From: Burkholderia lata
GTDB lineage: Bacteria; Pseudomonadota; Gammaproteobacteria; Burkholderiales; Burkholderiaceae
DNA: 52,295 bases
NCBI RefSeq assembly: GCF_902499335.1
Contig: NZ_CABVQK010000027.1
Location: 1-52,295 of the forward strand
Direction of reading: 5' to 3'
The notes beneath the pieces were generated by a model, which saw nothing but the letters and a program-made list of their open reading frames with translations, did not search any database and was not told the origin of the DNA. Position numbers and translations under genes: made by a program. This document shows, piece after piece, positions 43,680 to 52,295 of the stretch; position 1 is the first letter of the stretch; the number at the start of each line of letters is the position of its first letter.

Positions 43680-43805
43680 ACGACTCCCTAGACGGCTGCT
43701 GGAAATAACCTGTCGTTGCGGTGCAACGGTCGGCCCCATGGGCTTGTTTCCTTAACCATACCGCTGCGCCGCACCGGCGCGCCGGTTCACTCATGGGAAT
43801 CCGCC
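43680..43805 (+). promoter_or_regulatory. structured 5' leader with switch-like anti-SD pairing
   Basis: Three perfect hairpins are seen: CGTTGC/GCAACG (43714-43728), GCCC-CAT-GGGC (43733-43743) and the palindrome ACCGGCGCGCCGGT (43773-43786). CCCAT at 43735-43739 can instead pair with ATGGG at 43793-43797, which covers the GGGA ribosome-binding site of the antiporter gene (ATG 43806). The two pairings exclude each other, as in a riboswitch. The ligand is unknown; Na+ or Li+ (nhaA-I or DUF1646 type) is a reasonable guess from the gene. I have not matched it to a covariance model. Confidence 0.5.
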
Positions 43806-45062
43806 ATGCCCCATACCGTTGAAATTGCTGGCGCGGTCATCTTCGGTCTCGCGCTGCTGCATACGTTCCTTGCGAAGCGCTTCGAAGTGCTCGCGCATCG
43901 CCACCCGCGCCACGCGGGGTTGTTCCACTTCCTCGGCGAGGTCGAGGTCGTATTCGGTTTCTGGGCGCTCGTGCTGCTGATCACGATGACTGTGCTCGCC
44001 GGCCCGAAACTCGCGCTCGACTATGCGGAGTCGCGTGAATTCACCGAGCCGCTGTTCGTGTTCACGATCATGGTGATTGCTGCGAGCAAGCCGATCCTTG
44101 ACGCGGTCACGAGCCTGGTGCTGCGGATTGCCCGCGTGATTCCTGTCGATAGGACCGTGGCCGTGGCTTGGCTTTCGCTGACGATGATTCCGCTGCTCGG
44201 GTCGTTCATCACTGAGCCGGCCGCGATGACGCTCGCCGCGCTGATCTTGCGCGACAGGCTGTTCGGGACAGCAATCGCGGAGCGCTGGAAGTACCTCGCA
44301 CTCGGCGTTTTGTTCGTGAACGTGTCGATCGGCGGTACGCTGACAGCCTATGCGGCGCCTCCCGTGCTGATGGTCGCGTCCGCGTGGGGCTGGGACAGTA
44401 CGTTTATGGCAACGCAGTTCGGCTGGAAAGCCGTTGTGGCGGTACTCGTCAATGCGACGGTGCTGACGGCGTTGATGCGCGGCGCGCTGGTGAAGACTCC
44501 GACCGCCGCTGCGGACATGGAGGGGGTGCGGGTTCCGGCAGGCGTGACGCTGATCCATCTCGGCTTCCTGATTGGTGTCGTGCTCGGTGCTCACCATCAG
44601 GTCGTGTTCATCGGCTTGCTGCTGTTCTTCCTCGGCTTCACGGCCGCGTACGAGCGTTACCAGTCACCGTTAATGCTGCGCGAGAGCTTGCTCGTCGCGT
44701 TCTTCCTCGGCGGGCTCGTGGTGCTCGGCGGATTGCAGCAGTGGTGGTTGCAACCGGTCGTCAGCTCGATGGATACCTACGCATTGTATGTGGGCGCGCT
44801 GGGCCTGACCGCCATCATGGACAACGCGGCCATCACCTATCTCGGCTCGTTGATCGCGGACATGCCCGATGAAGCGAAGTATATGCTCGTCGCCGGCGCG
44901 GTGGCCGGCGGCGGACTCACCGTGATCGCCAATGCGCCGAACCCGGCTGGTCTCGCAATCGTTCGGAGCGGTTTCCAGGACGAATCGGTAAGCGTTCTCG
45001 GGCTTCTCGCTGCGGCCGTCGTACCAACCTGCGTCGCGACTGCCGCGTTGTTGCTGCTCTGA
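43806..45062 (+). CDS. putative Na+/H+ antiporter
   Basis: The 418-residue product has about eleven membrane segments and resembles the family of putative Na+/H+ antiporters (PF07399 type): conserved LGSFITEPAAMTLAALILRD and MDNAAITYLGSL segments with acidic and asparagine residues in membranes. It would export Na+ and take up H+. The ATG at 43806 has GGGA seven bases upstream. Paired with the divergent Na+-coupled glutamate symporter, it may recycle Na+. Confidence 0.75.
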   Translation: MPHTVEIAGAVIFGLALLHTFLAKRFEVLAHRHPRHAGLFHFLGEVEVVFGFWALVLLITMTVLAGPKLALDYAESREFTEPLFVFTIMVIAASKPILDAVTSLVLRIARVIPVDRTVAVAWLSLTMIPLLGSFITEPAAMTLAALILRDRLFGTAIAERWKYLALGVLFVNVSIGGTLTAYAAPPVLMVASAWGWDSTFMATQFGWKAVVAVLVNATVLTALMRGALVKTPTAAADMEGVRVPAGVTLIHLGFLIGVVLGAHHQVVFIGLLLFFLGFTAAYERYQSPLMLRESLLVAFFLGGLVVLGGLQQWWLQPVVSSMDTYALYVGALGLTAIMDNAAITYLGSLIADMPDEAKYMLVAGAVAGGGLTVIANAPNPAGLAIVRSGFQDESVSVLGLLAAAVVPTCVATAALLLL

Positions 45063-45109
45063 AGTGTTCCTGCCTCGATTCCACGTACTTCAGAAGTTTG
45101 ATTATTTAG

Positions 45110-45470
45110 AACCGGGGCGCACTCGATCGGTGGGGTTCGGGCCAGTTTTTCGCCCGTCCCAACCGCACGAATCGAAGAAGAATCGACCACCACACGGGAG
45201 AATTCGATCTGGTTGGCTGCCCGCAGTTTCGCCAGCAGGAGCGCGCGTAATGCGTCTCACACGCCAGCCTGCTGCCAGTCGCGCCGCCGCCCGCCACCAA
45301 CTCAGGCCCGACCCGCCTCCCATCTCCGCAGGAAGGTCGTGCGAATACCAGTCTTTAGCACAAACAGAATCTCTAATTAGCGCGGTACGATCCGGTACCC
45401 GCTTGCGCCCGGGATACTTGAATCCACGTTGCTCGACCGTTCCGAGCGCTTGTGATGCCTGCACAGCTCC
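45110..45470 (-). pseudogene. IS5-family transposase remnant
   Basis: Minus-strand frames give pieces of an IS5 (IS427-type) transposase: YPGRKRVPDRTALIRD, then KDWYSHDLPAEMGGGSG, VVDSSSIRAVGTGEKLARTP, and GRKTGPNPTDRVRPGSK in overlapping frames. Several frameshifts separate them and the catalytic C-terminus is absent. It borders IS copy 2 on its left. Confidence 0.65.
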
Positions 45471-45580
45471 TATGCCGGCCCGTCCTAGCTCTCAGAGGTG
45501 GCCGCGCGAATTCGGACAGTCGGATAAGTGGTTTGGCCGAGGCCTGAGCCAGCGATAATGCTGGTAAAGGAACCGAGGAA

Positions 45581-45889
45581 ATGACGAAGAGAACCCGGCG
45601 GACGCACTCAGGGGCGTTCAAAGCGAAAGTGGCTCTGGCGGCTGTCAAGGGCGAGCGCACGCTGGCCGAACTGGCGCAGCAGTTCGAAGTGCATCCGAAT
45701 CAGATCACGGAATGGAAGCGACAGTTGCAGGAGCGTGCGGCAGACGTGTTTGGTACGACAGGTGTGCCGTCGAGCGAGCCGCCGGTGGACGTGAAAACGC
45801 TGCACGCGAAAATCGGACAGTTGACGCTGGAGAACGATTTTTTGTCAGGAGCGCTCGGCAAGGCCGGACTGCTGAGCGCAAAGCGATGA
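45581..45889 (+). CDS. IS3 OrfA, copy 2
   Basis: The 102-residue product is nearly identical to the OrfA of copy 1, with the same HTH and C-terminal helix. It overlaps orfB by 4 bp. The gene is intact; its partner orfB is not. Confidence 0.9.
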   Translation: MTKRTRRTHSGAFKAKVALAAVKGERTLAELAQQFEVHPNQITEWKRQLQERAADVFGTTGVPSSEPPVDVKTLHAKIGQLTLENDFLSGALGKAGLLSAKR

Positions 45890-46559
45890 TCGACCGTACG
45901 CATGCGCTACCGGTTTACCGGCAGACGCGGCTGGTTGGCATCGCGAGATCGAGCGCGTATTACCGGGCGCAGCCGGTCAGCCTGGCCGATGAGTTGCTGA
46001 TGCGATGAATCGACGAGCTGCACATGGAGTTTCCGTTCGCCGGGGCGCGGATGCTGGCGCGCCTGTTGCGCCGGGAAGGTCATGAGGTGGGTCGCCGTCG
46101 CGTGCGCACGCTGATGAAGCGCATGGTGTCGAGGCGCTGTACTGCAGGCCGAACACGAGCCGCCGCAACACACGGCACAGGGTCTGGCCGTATCTGCTGC
46201 GCGGGTTGGAGATTGAACGGGCCAACCAGGTGTGGGCGCTCGACACGACGTATATTCCGATGGCACGCGGCTTCGTCTATCTGACGGCGGTGGTGGACTG
46301 GGCAAGCCGCAAGGTGCTCTCGCACCGGCTCGCAATCACGCTGGAAGCCGTACACGCCGTCGAAGCGCTGGAAGAAGCGTTCGCCCGTTACGGGCTGTCG
46401 GATATCGTGAACACCGATCAGGGTAGCCAGTTCACGGCGGGAGCGTTCATAGAGGCGGTGCTCAGCCGCAACATCCGTCTGTCGATGGACGGCAAGGGCG
46501 CCTGGCGCGACAACGTGTTCGTCGAGCGCGTGTGGCGCAGCATCAAGTACGAAGAGGTG

Positions 46560-48421
46560 GTGTGCTACGAACGCGACGGTTCGACGGTAGAGCCGTTGCG
46601 ATGCTTTATCAAAGTGAGGGCGGGCCCCTCGGAGTCGGCTTGCAGGAGCAGGCTTCAAATCACCACAAGCTGCGCGAGTTAAGAGCTCGCGTGGTGAGCG
46701 TTGATGGAAAAGGCGGAGCTGGACTCCGTCAGGTGAGGGTCAGGAAGACGAACGTGAGTGAACCGCTGATGACGTGTCGAAACGTACTAACTGAAGTCGA
46801 AACCGGGATCTTGACTTCTATCCCGCGACAAAGGTTGGGGGCCAACCTGTTTGCTGCCCAACTGGCTTCCGGCATGAAGGCGGCGTGATCTTGATCCAGG
46901 CTTTGATAAGGAACGTAGGAACCTGTCGTCCCGATGCCAAGGGAGAAATCCAAGCGGATAGCCTCCGCAAGGGTGAGAGTACCGATGAGGGGCACAGGGG
47001 CGGAGGCGTTCGTAGTAGGGTTGAAGGCTCTGTAATGGGGCTGGACCGACGGAACGCCGTCGTCTGGCTTGATCGTGCGAGCAACCCGCGAGGGGAGGAC
47101 TCGCATGAATAAGGCAAAGCCGTTTGATATTTCCAAACGCGAAGTGGGGAAGCGTTCAAGCGGGTGAAGGCAAATCACGGCGCGGCGGGCGTCGATGGAC
47201 AATCGATTGCCGAGTTTGAAGAGGACCTGAGTAATAACCTTTACCGACTCTGGAACCGGCTGTCCTCGGGCAGTTATGTTCCGCCTCCCGTGCGGCGCGT
47301 GGATATTCCAAAGGCTGATGGCAAGACAAGTCCATTAGGAATGCAAACTGTGTCGGATCGCATCGCAAAAGTGGTGGTACGGCGATATATCGAACCGATT
47401 CTGGAACCAGTGTTCCATGACGATTCATATGGCTATCGACCGGGCCGCTCAGCGCATCAGGCGCTTGCAGTTGCGCGTTAGCGTTGCTGGCGCGCGGACT
47501 GGATGCTGGATCTTGATATTAAAGGCTTCTTCGATAATATCGACCATCAACTTCTGATGCGCGCGCTACGTCGGCATACGAACTGCAGGTGGGTGCTTCT
47601 ATACGTCGAGAGATGGCTGGTCGCACCGGTTTGTATGCCCGATGGCGCTTTGGTATCGCGGGATCGGGGGACGCCGCAAGGGGCAGTTGTCAGTCCCATA
47701 TTGGCTAACCTGTTCTTGCATTACGCGTTCGATCAATGGATGTCGCGGAACCATCCCGGCGTCCTGTTTGAGCGTTACGCCGACGATGTCATTTGCCATT
47801 GCAAGAGCGAGGCGCAGGCCGAACAATTGCGAGCAGAGCTCGATGCCCGGCTTGCGGCTTGCAAACTACAGCTTCACCCGGAGAAGACCAAGATCGTCTA
47901 CTGCAAGGACGATAACCGACGCGGCAGCTATCCAGCGCAGCGCTTTGATTTCCTGGGCTACTGCTTTCGGCCCCGGAGTTCGATGAATCGCTCTGGAGCA
48001 CTGTTCGTTAGCTTCGCTCCTGCGGTAAGCGACAAGGCAGCCAAATCGATGCGGTTGCGAATGCGTCGGTGGCGGTTGCACAGTCGCAATGACCTTGAAC
48101 TCGTCGCAGTCGCTCAATGGACGCGGCCCGTGCTTCTGGGCTGGGTTCGCTACTACGGGCGGTTCCGGCCTTCCGCACTTCTCGGGCCTTACGTACACTG
48201 GATCCGTTCATTGTGCGTTGGGCTCAGCGCAAATACAAGAAACTCCGCACGCACACGCTGCGGGCATGGGATTGGTTGCGGCGTCTTAAAACGCAGCGCC
48301 CGACCCTGTTCGCGCATTGGACGCTCGGAGCCACGGCTGGACGATAGGAGCTGTATGAGTCGAGAGGCTCACGTACAGTTCTGGGAGGGCCTTGCGGTGT
48401 GATTCCGTTGGGCTACTCAAC
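46560..48421 (+). mobile_element. group II intron
   Basis: The 5' end is GTGTGCTACG (GUGYG-type) and the 3' end is AAC (AY). Removing it exactly restores the OrfB reading (GAG GTG / TAT TTG). Domain V lies at 48348-48381: 34 nt, a GNRA (GAGA) tetraloop, a 2-nt CG bulge and the AGC triad. Domain VI follows (48382-48421). A long 5' non-coding part (46560-47100) holds domains I-III. The intron sits in domain-coding sequence of a mobile element, a common choice of site. Confidence 0.85.
47105..48347 (+). pseudogene. group II intron reverse transcriptase/maturase, multiply broken
   Basis: The frame starts at MNKAKPFDISKREV and shifts by a missing base near 47147 (expected REVWEAFKRVKANHG). It then runs through RT motifs (HGAAGVDGQSI, KADGKTSPLGMQTV) to an in-frame TAG at 47479-47481, resumes with LDLDIKGFFDNID and the catalytic YADD (FERYADDVICH), and ends after another frameshift near 48205 (maturase/X domain: RWAQRKYKKLRTHTLRAWDW). 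No endonuclease domain is seen. Three lesions make it non-functional unless stop readthrough and frameshifting occur. Confidence 0.85.
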
Positions 48422-48639
48422 TATTTGAAAGCGTACGAGTCGGTCAGCCACGCCCGGCGCTCCATCGGCGAATACATTGATCTGTACAACTGGAAACGGC
48501 CCCATTCGATCCTGAAGGATCAGACGCCGGACGAGGCATACTTCGCGACGCTGCCTGCGATCAAATCGGCAGCATGATTGCCACGGACGTTCCACTTAAA
48601 AATCTCAGAAAACCGTCCGAAGGAGTGAGGCCATCTCTG

Positions 48640-48812
48640 TCGACCTCGTCGCGTTTGACCCAATCCAGAAGCGTCTGCGGCGTGCAGCCGATCATCGGTG
48701 CAATCGATTCGACTGCCGTCCACATCGACGGATGTTCGCTACGCTGCTCGCGTACCAGGCGCACTGCACGCTCTCGGACTTCCGGGGAAAACTTGCTTGC
48801 CTTCTTGTTCAT
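48640..48812 (-). pseudogene. IS3-family orfA remnant
   Basis: The frame from the ATG at 48812 reads MNKKASKFSPEVRERAVRLV, then SEHPSMWTAVESIAPMIGCT and PQTLLDWVKRDEVDRDGL, a typical IS3 OrfA start with HTH. It is cut at 48640 by IS copy 2. The rest of this IS is not found next to the left end of copy 2. Confidence 0.8.
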
Positions 48813-49077
48813 GGCTCGATTCTCCCAAGAATACGAGCTTCCACCCAATTCGGTGCGGTTCACCCTAGAGGCTTGCGCAATCGACGATTTTGTACATGTC
48901 TTATGGCACCCTAGCTTGCGTCCTATTGTTTCAGTATATCTATGCCGTTAGTCTCGATATGCGGGTTACCGAATCCAGAAAGGACGGATTCTGTCGCCAT
49001 ATGGTGGCGCATACCATCTTGACACTGTTTAACACGATACGAACTATTAAATAATGTTCGATAACCTATGAGGTAAC
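48813..49077. other. katB upstream region
   Basis: AT-rich, with no gene; it should contain the katB promoter. I see no clear OxyR site by eye. Confidence 0.4.
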
Positions 49078-50616
49078 ATGAAAATGTCGATCCGTAAATT
49101 GAACACTGGTCGATGGCTGATTGCGCTGACGACGATGTGTGCGTTGTCGCCAGCGGTGGTCGCATCGACGCTCACTCGCGACAACGGTGCGCCTGTCGGA
49201 GACAATCAGAATTCCCAGACCGCGGGCCCGAGTGGACCGACCTTGCTGCAAGACGTGCAACTGCTCCAGAAGTTGCAGCGTTTCGACCGCGAACGTATTC
49301 CCGAGCGCGTCGTTCATGCGCGCGGCACCGGCGCACACGGCGAATTTACCGCGCTAGCCGATATCTCTGACCTGACGATGGCGAAAGTCTTTGTTCGCGG
49401 TCAAAAAACGCCGGTGTTCGTGCGTTTCTCGACGGTCGCCAACGGTGCGTATTCTCCCGAGACGGCTCGGGATCCACGTGGCTTCGCGACCAAGTTCTAT
49501 ACGGCGGACGGTAACTGGGACCTGGTCGGCAACAACTTTCCGACGTTCTTCATTCGGGACGCGATCAAATTTCCAGACATGGTTCATTCGGTCAAGCCCG
49601 ACCCCGCGACGAACCTGCCGGACGATGCGCGCCGGTTCGATTTCTTCTCGCACTTGCCTGAGTCGACTCGCACGCTTACGCTGCTTTACTCCAATCAGGG
49701 CACGCCAGCCAGCTACCGGATGATGGACGGAAACGGTGTCCATGCGTATAAGATGGTTAATGCGAAAGGTGAGGCACGTTATGTGAAATTTCACTGGAAA
49801 TCGTTGCAAGGGATCAAGAATCTTGATCCGAATCAGGTCCAGGAGATTCAAGGGAAGGACTACAATTTCTTGAGCCGGGATTTGATCGAATCCATCAACA
49901 AGGGGGATTTCCCGAAGTGGGATCTGTATATCCAGGTGCTGGAACCTGAGCAGTTGGCGAAATTCGACTTCGACCCGCTGGATGCAACGAAGATCTGGCC
50001 GGATATCCCCGAGCGCAAGGTCGGGCAGATGGTACTCAATAAGAATCCGGCGAACATCTTCCAGGAAACGGAGCAGGTTGCCATGGCGCCGGCAAATCTG
50101 GTACCAGGCATCGAACCTTCCGAAGACCGACTGCTGCAAGGCCGCTTGTTTGCCTACGCCGATACGCAAATGTACCGCGTCGGCGCGAACGGGTTGCAGT
50201 TGCCGGTAAACCGGCCGCTCGCGGTGGTAAATAATGTCAATCAGGACGGCCTGATGAATGCCGGCAAGAAATCGGGCAGTGTGAACTATCAACCGAGCCG
50301 TTTGCAGAAGCGGGACGAGCAACCAACCGCGCGCGCCGTGGCAACGCCGCTGAAGGGCACGACCCAACAGGCGAAGATCCAGTCTGAACAGAACTTCAAG
50401 CAGGCAGGTGAGCTGTTTCGGTCATTCAGCGAAAAGGAAAAAGCGGATCTGATCGAGACGCTTGGAGGTGAACTCGCGAAAACTGATGACGAAAGCCGAC
50501 ATATTCTCTTGTCATACTTCTATAAGGCAGATGTCAACTACGGAACTGGATTGACGAAGGTCGCTAATGGTGATCTGAAGCGCGTCCAAGCACTTGCCGC
50601 GCAACTGAGAAACTGA
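49078..50616 (+). CDS. katB: exported heme catalase KatB
   Basis: The 512-residue product has a signal peptide (cut near residue 29), the distal heme histidine H80 (ERVVHARGTGAHGEF), the asparagine N153 (NNFPTFFIRDAIKFPD) and the proximal tyrosine Y360 in RLFAY. It is a monofunctional small-subunit catalase placed in the periplasm, where it would destroy H2O2 from a host oxidative burst. The ATG has GAGG five bases upstream. It is followed by an ankyrin protein gene, as in the katB-ankB operons of pseudomonads and plant pathogens. Confidence 0.93.
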   Translation: MKMSIRKLNTGRWLIALTTMCALSPAVVASTLTRDNGAPVGDNQNSQTAGPSGPTLLQDVQLLQKLQRFDRERIPERVVHARGTGAHGEFTALADISDLTMAKVFVRGQKTPVFVRFSTVANGAYSPETARDPRGFATKFYTADGNWDLVGNNFPTFFIRDAIKFPDMVHSVKPDPATNLPDDARRFDFFSHLPESTRTLTLLYSNQGTPASYRMMDGNGVHAYKMVNAKGEARYVKFHWKSLQGIKNLDPNQVQEIQGKDYNFLSRDLIESINKGDFPKWDLYIQVLEPEQLAKFDFDPLDATKIWPDIPERKVGQMVLNKNPANIFQETEQVAMAPANLVPGIEPSEDRLLQGRLFAYADTQMYRVGANGLQLPVNRPLAVVNNVNQDGLMNAGKKSGSVNYQPSRLQKRDEQPTARAVATPLKGTTQQAKIQSEQNFKQAGELFRSFSEKEKADLIETLGGELAKTDDESRHILLSYFYKADVNYGTGLTKVANGDLKRVQALAAQLRN

Positions 50617-50650
50617 CAGGAAAACGCGAAATTCTGTACCCACTGGAACC

Positions 50651-50682
50651 CGTACATCAGCACGACCACGTGCTGATGTACG
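50651..50682 (+). promoter_or_regulatory. perfect 14-bp hairpin between katB and ankB
   Basis: CGTACATCAGCACG and CGTGCTGATGTACG are exact complements around ACCA. No T-run follows, so it is more likely an mRNA processing or stability element, or a Rho-sensitive attenuator, than an intrinsic terminator. Confidence 0.65.
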
Positions 50683-50718
50683 GTCCATCGTGGTGAGATA
50701 CGCTCTGGTAGGTGACAA

Positions 50719-51267
50719 ATGCGAAGAATATTTATTTCTCTTTTTATTTCTTTTGTGTTTGTGCATGCTTTTGCCGCGGAAATGGTCCAGGACGGCATGC
50801 CGGAAAGTCCGGAAATGATTCGAGAAAAACTTAGAAAGTATTTTCTGGACGCCGCTCGACAAGGAAATCAGGAAATTTTGAGTGATTTCATCGCCGCACG
50901 CTACGATTTGAATGTGCGAGACGAAAGGGGATACACTGGGTTAATACTGGCTGCTTATAATGGGCATCGACAAGCGGTCGAGCAGCTTCTTGCAGCTGGG
51001 GCAGATCCTTGTGCACAGGACAAGCGCGGCAATACCGCACTGATGGGTGCGATATTCAAAGGCGAATTGACAATCGCGCGCCGCTTGATGGCGACTCGAT
51101 GCAATCTGGACCAGCGCAATCATGCCGGCCAGACTGCCGCCATGCACGCGGCACTTTTTCAGAGAATTCAGTTATTGGATTCCCTTGAGGAACGGGGTGC
51201 CGATCTGCATGCGTCGGATGCGTCAGGGAATACACCGGAAAGTCTGCGACAGGGAAATCTCCGGTAA
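50719..51267 (+). CDS. ankB: exported ankyrin-repeat protein AnkB
   Basis: The 182-residue product has a signal peptide (about 1-19, cut near AFA-AE) and four ankyrin repeats (NVRDERGYTGLILAAYNGH, AQDKRGNTALMGAIFKGE, QRNHAGQTAAMHAALF, HASDASGNTPESL). In Pseudomonas, AnkB is a periplasmic protein needed for full KatB activity. The gene starts 102 bp after katB, past the hairpin. Confidence 0.9.
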   Translation: MRRIFISLFISFVFVHAFAAEMVQDGMPESPEMIREKLRKYFLDAARQGNQEILSDFIAARYDLNVRDERGYTGLILAAYNGHRQAVEQLLAAGADPCAQDKRGNTALMGAIFKGELTIARRLMATRCNLDQRNHAGQTAAMHAALFQRIQLLDSLEERGADLHASDASGNTPESLRQGNLR

Positions 51268-51483
51268 TCGAGGTGGACAGGTGCAGCGAATGCCTCGTAC
51301 CGACCCGCCCTCGGAAGCGTGAATGCGGATTGGTCAAAGTTAATTCGCGTTCAGCAGTAGCTATTCGACATTCTCCCCTCCCGAAAGGGCAGAGAAATAC
51401 CCAATAGTGAGGTTGACCTGAGACGTTTCTTGTATCCATCCGGCAAGTGAGTTCTCTTTTATCCTAGGGACAAGGAGGACTCG

Positions 51484-51747
51484 ATGAAGAAGCGATTTAC
51501 CGACGAGCAGATCATCCGCATCTTGCGCGAGGCTGAGAGCCGGGATGAGCCGGTGAAGGATCTATGCAAGCGCCACAACATTTCGGAACAGACGTTCTAT
51601 CGTTGGCGCAACAAGTTCGGCGCGATGGACGTGGCTGACGCCCGTCGGCTCAAGGAGCTGGAATCGGAGAACGATCGGCTCAAGCGCCTGATCGCCGAGC
51701 AGATGCTGGTAATCGACGGCCTGAAGGAGTTCAGCCAAAAAAAATGA
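51484..51747 (+). CDS. IS407-like OrfA
   Basis: The 87-residue product reads MKKRFTDEQIIRILREAESR, an IS3/IS911 HTH, then a leucine zipper (LKELESENDRLKRLIAEQML). It is intact, with GGAGG seven bases before the ATG. It overlaps orfB by 4 bp. Confidence 0.92.
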   Translation: MKKRFTDEQIIRILREAESRDEPVKDLCKRHNISEQTFYRWRNKFGAMDVADARRLKELESENDRLKRLIAEQMLVIDGLKEFSQKK

Positions 51748-52172
51748 TCACCCCGACGGGCCGGCGCGAAGCGCTGGAAGTCCTGACTCGGCGGGGGCTC
51801 TCGCAACGCAAGGCATGTCGCTACCTGGGACTGAGCCGCCGAGTGGCGACCTATACGCTCAAGCAACCGGAGAAGGATCGGAGTTTGGGCGAGAGGCTGA
51901 TGATGGCCGCGCAAGAGGTGCCGCGCTTCGGCCATCGCCGGATGTCGGCCTGGCTGGCGTTGAGCGAATCGCGCGTGCGGCGAATGTGGCGAGCCCTTCA
52001 GCTCGACATTCCGCGCCGACGTCCTCGCCGACGTCGTTGCGGCGACGACATACGCCTGCCAGGCGCCACACAGCCCAATTCGGTTTGGAGCTATGACTTC
52101 GTGCACGATCAACTGGTGGATGGCCGGGCCTTGAAGATGCTATGCGTGATCGATGAATACACCCGCGAGTGA
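51744..52172 (+). pseudogene. IS407-like OrfB, truncated
   Basis: The first 142 residues are intact, including the HTH-21 region (QEVPRFGHRRMSAWLAL) and the first catalytic aspartate (SYDFVHDQL), to CVIDEYTRE. It then stops at a TGA contributed by the end of the inserted element. The D and E of the DDE core are missing. Confidence 0.88.
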
Positions 52173-52295
52173 CCCTGCCTCGTTTTCACGTACAGCATGT
52201 CATGCAGCAGCGCGTAGGGTTTCGTATTCGACGGGAGTGCAGTAGTCGATCGACGTGTGCATGCGCTGTCGATTGTAATAGCCTTCGATCCAGTC
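52170..52295 (-). mobile_element. end of an IS3-family element running off the right edge
   Basis: It begins TGACCCTGCCTCGTTTTCAC, as does the remnant at 17563. On the minus strand it encodes the OrfB C-terminus DWIEGYYNRQRMHTSIDYCT then PVEYETLRAAA with a stop at 52200-52202. The rest lies beyond the window. Confidence 0.85.

Larger units (their letters stand above)
45886..48577 (+). pseudogene. IS3 OrfB, copy 2: nonsense, frameshift and intron-interrupted
   Basis: The exon sequence reads from 45886 to 46559 and resumes at 48422 to 48577. A TGA replaces an arginine codon near 46006 (ELLMR then IDELHME). A one-base deletion shifts the frame near 46125 (KRM then GVEALYC in frame +1). The later part keeps the DDE residues (ALDTTYIPM, NTDQGSQF) that copy 1 has lost. 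The intron lies between EEV and YLK. It was probably dead before or independent of the intron. Confidence 0.85.
45493..48639 (+). mobile_element. IS3-family element, copy 2, split by a group II intron
   Basis: The ends are CAGAGGTGGCC (45493) and GGCCATCTCTG (48639), a near-perfect inverted pair. Without the 1862-bp intron the element is about 1285 bp. It is the same family as copy 1 (17988-19189) and lies in the opposite orientation. Its left neighbour is an IS5 remnant, its right neighbour an IS3 orfA remnant. Confidence 0.8.
51410..52172 (+). mobile_element. IS407-like IS3-family element, 3' part lost
   Basis: The left end is near 51410 (TGAGGTTGACCTGAGACG). orfA and the first part of orfB are present. 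The element is cut at 52170-52172 by another insertion sequence whose end begins TGACCC. The exact outer edge is uncertain by some tens of bases. Confidence 0.7.

Noticed and set aside
43478..43708. Small forward frame before the antiporter leader
   Set aside because: The GGAGG is only one base from the ATG and the frame shows no protein-like features; it is more likely part of the untranslated leader.
1..52295. tRNA and rRNA genes
   Set aside because: None was recognised on either strand by eye.

Overview
The window reads as a plasmid (or plasmid-derived) segment from a Burkholderia-like betaproteobacterium. The grounds are GC-rich sequence with betaproteobacterial plasmid backbone genes, a Ralstonia/Xanthomonas-type (group II, Hrp2-like) type III secretion (T3SS) cluster, and several IS3/IS5-family elements of the kind common in Burkholderiaceae. 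Species cannot be fixed from the sequence alone.

Layout. (1) About 1-4350, replicon and transfer remnants: a Rep_3-type initiator on the minus strand, an origin with a DnaA box, four 12-bp AT-rich repeats and about 18 iterons, a ParB-like HTH gene, two identical 14-bp palindromes, and an orphan virB8 with two small genes. (2) 4350-11000, accessory plasmid genes: an exported PLD-type nuclease, a solitary DndC-like PAPS-reductase-fold protein behind a hairpin leader that covers its ribosome-binding site, a tyrosine-recombinase-fold protein lacking its nucleophile, an H-NS-family protein and several hypotheticals. (3) 11150-35940, the T3SS: an HrpG-like regulator, a broken ExoU/patatin-like effector gene, a GNAT acetyltransferase, an HpaB/CesT-type chaperone, two small pilin candidates, then the leftward operon sctU-V-P-Q-R-S-hpaA(split)-sctD-hrpD6-like and the divergent rightward operon hrpB1-sctI-sctJ-hrpB4-sctL-sctN-hrpB7-sctT, hrpB and sctC. 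(4) 35950-42050, a LuxR-type response regulator and a hybrid histidine kinase that would form one phosphorelay, now separated by a decayed TnpB element. (5) 42200-45060, a GltS glutamate symporter divergent from a putative Na+/H+ antiporter with a long structured leader. (6) 45100-48860, nested mobile elements: an IS5 remnant, an IS3 copy carrying a group II intron, and another IS3 orfA remnant. (7) 49078-51270, a katB-ankB pair (exported catalase plus ankyrin protein). (8) 51400-52295, an IS407-like element cut by another IS at the window edge.

How it fits together (inference): HrpG would feed into the AraC-type activator HrpB, which would drive the two divergent sct operons. The hybrid kinase/LuxR pair is a second possible input. 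The cluster appears to be decaying: hpaA is split by nested insertion sequences, the ExoU-like gene has two frameshifts, the kinase/regulator operon is interrupted, and a small gene after sctC has an in-frame stop. No translocon gene is recognisable in the window, so whether this T3SS works is doubtful without genes elsewhere.
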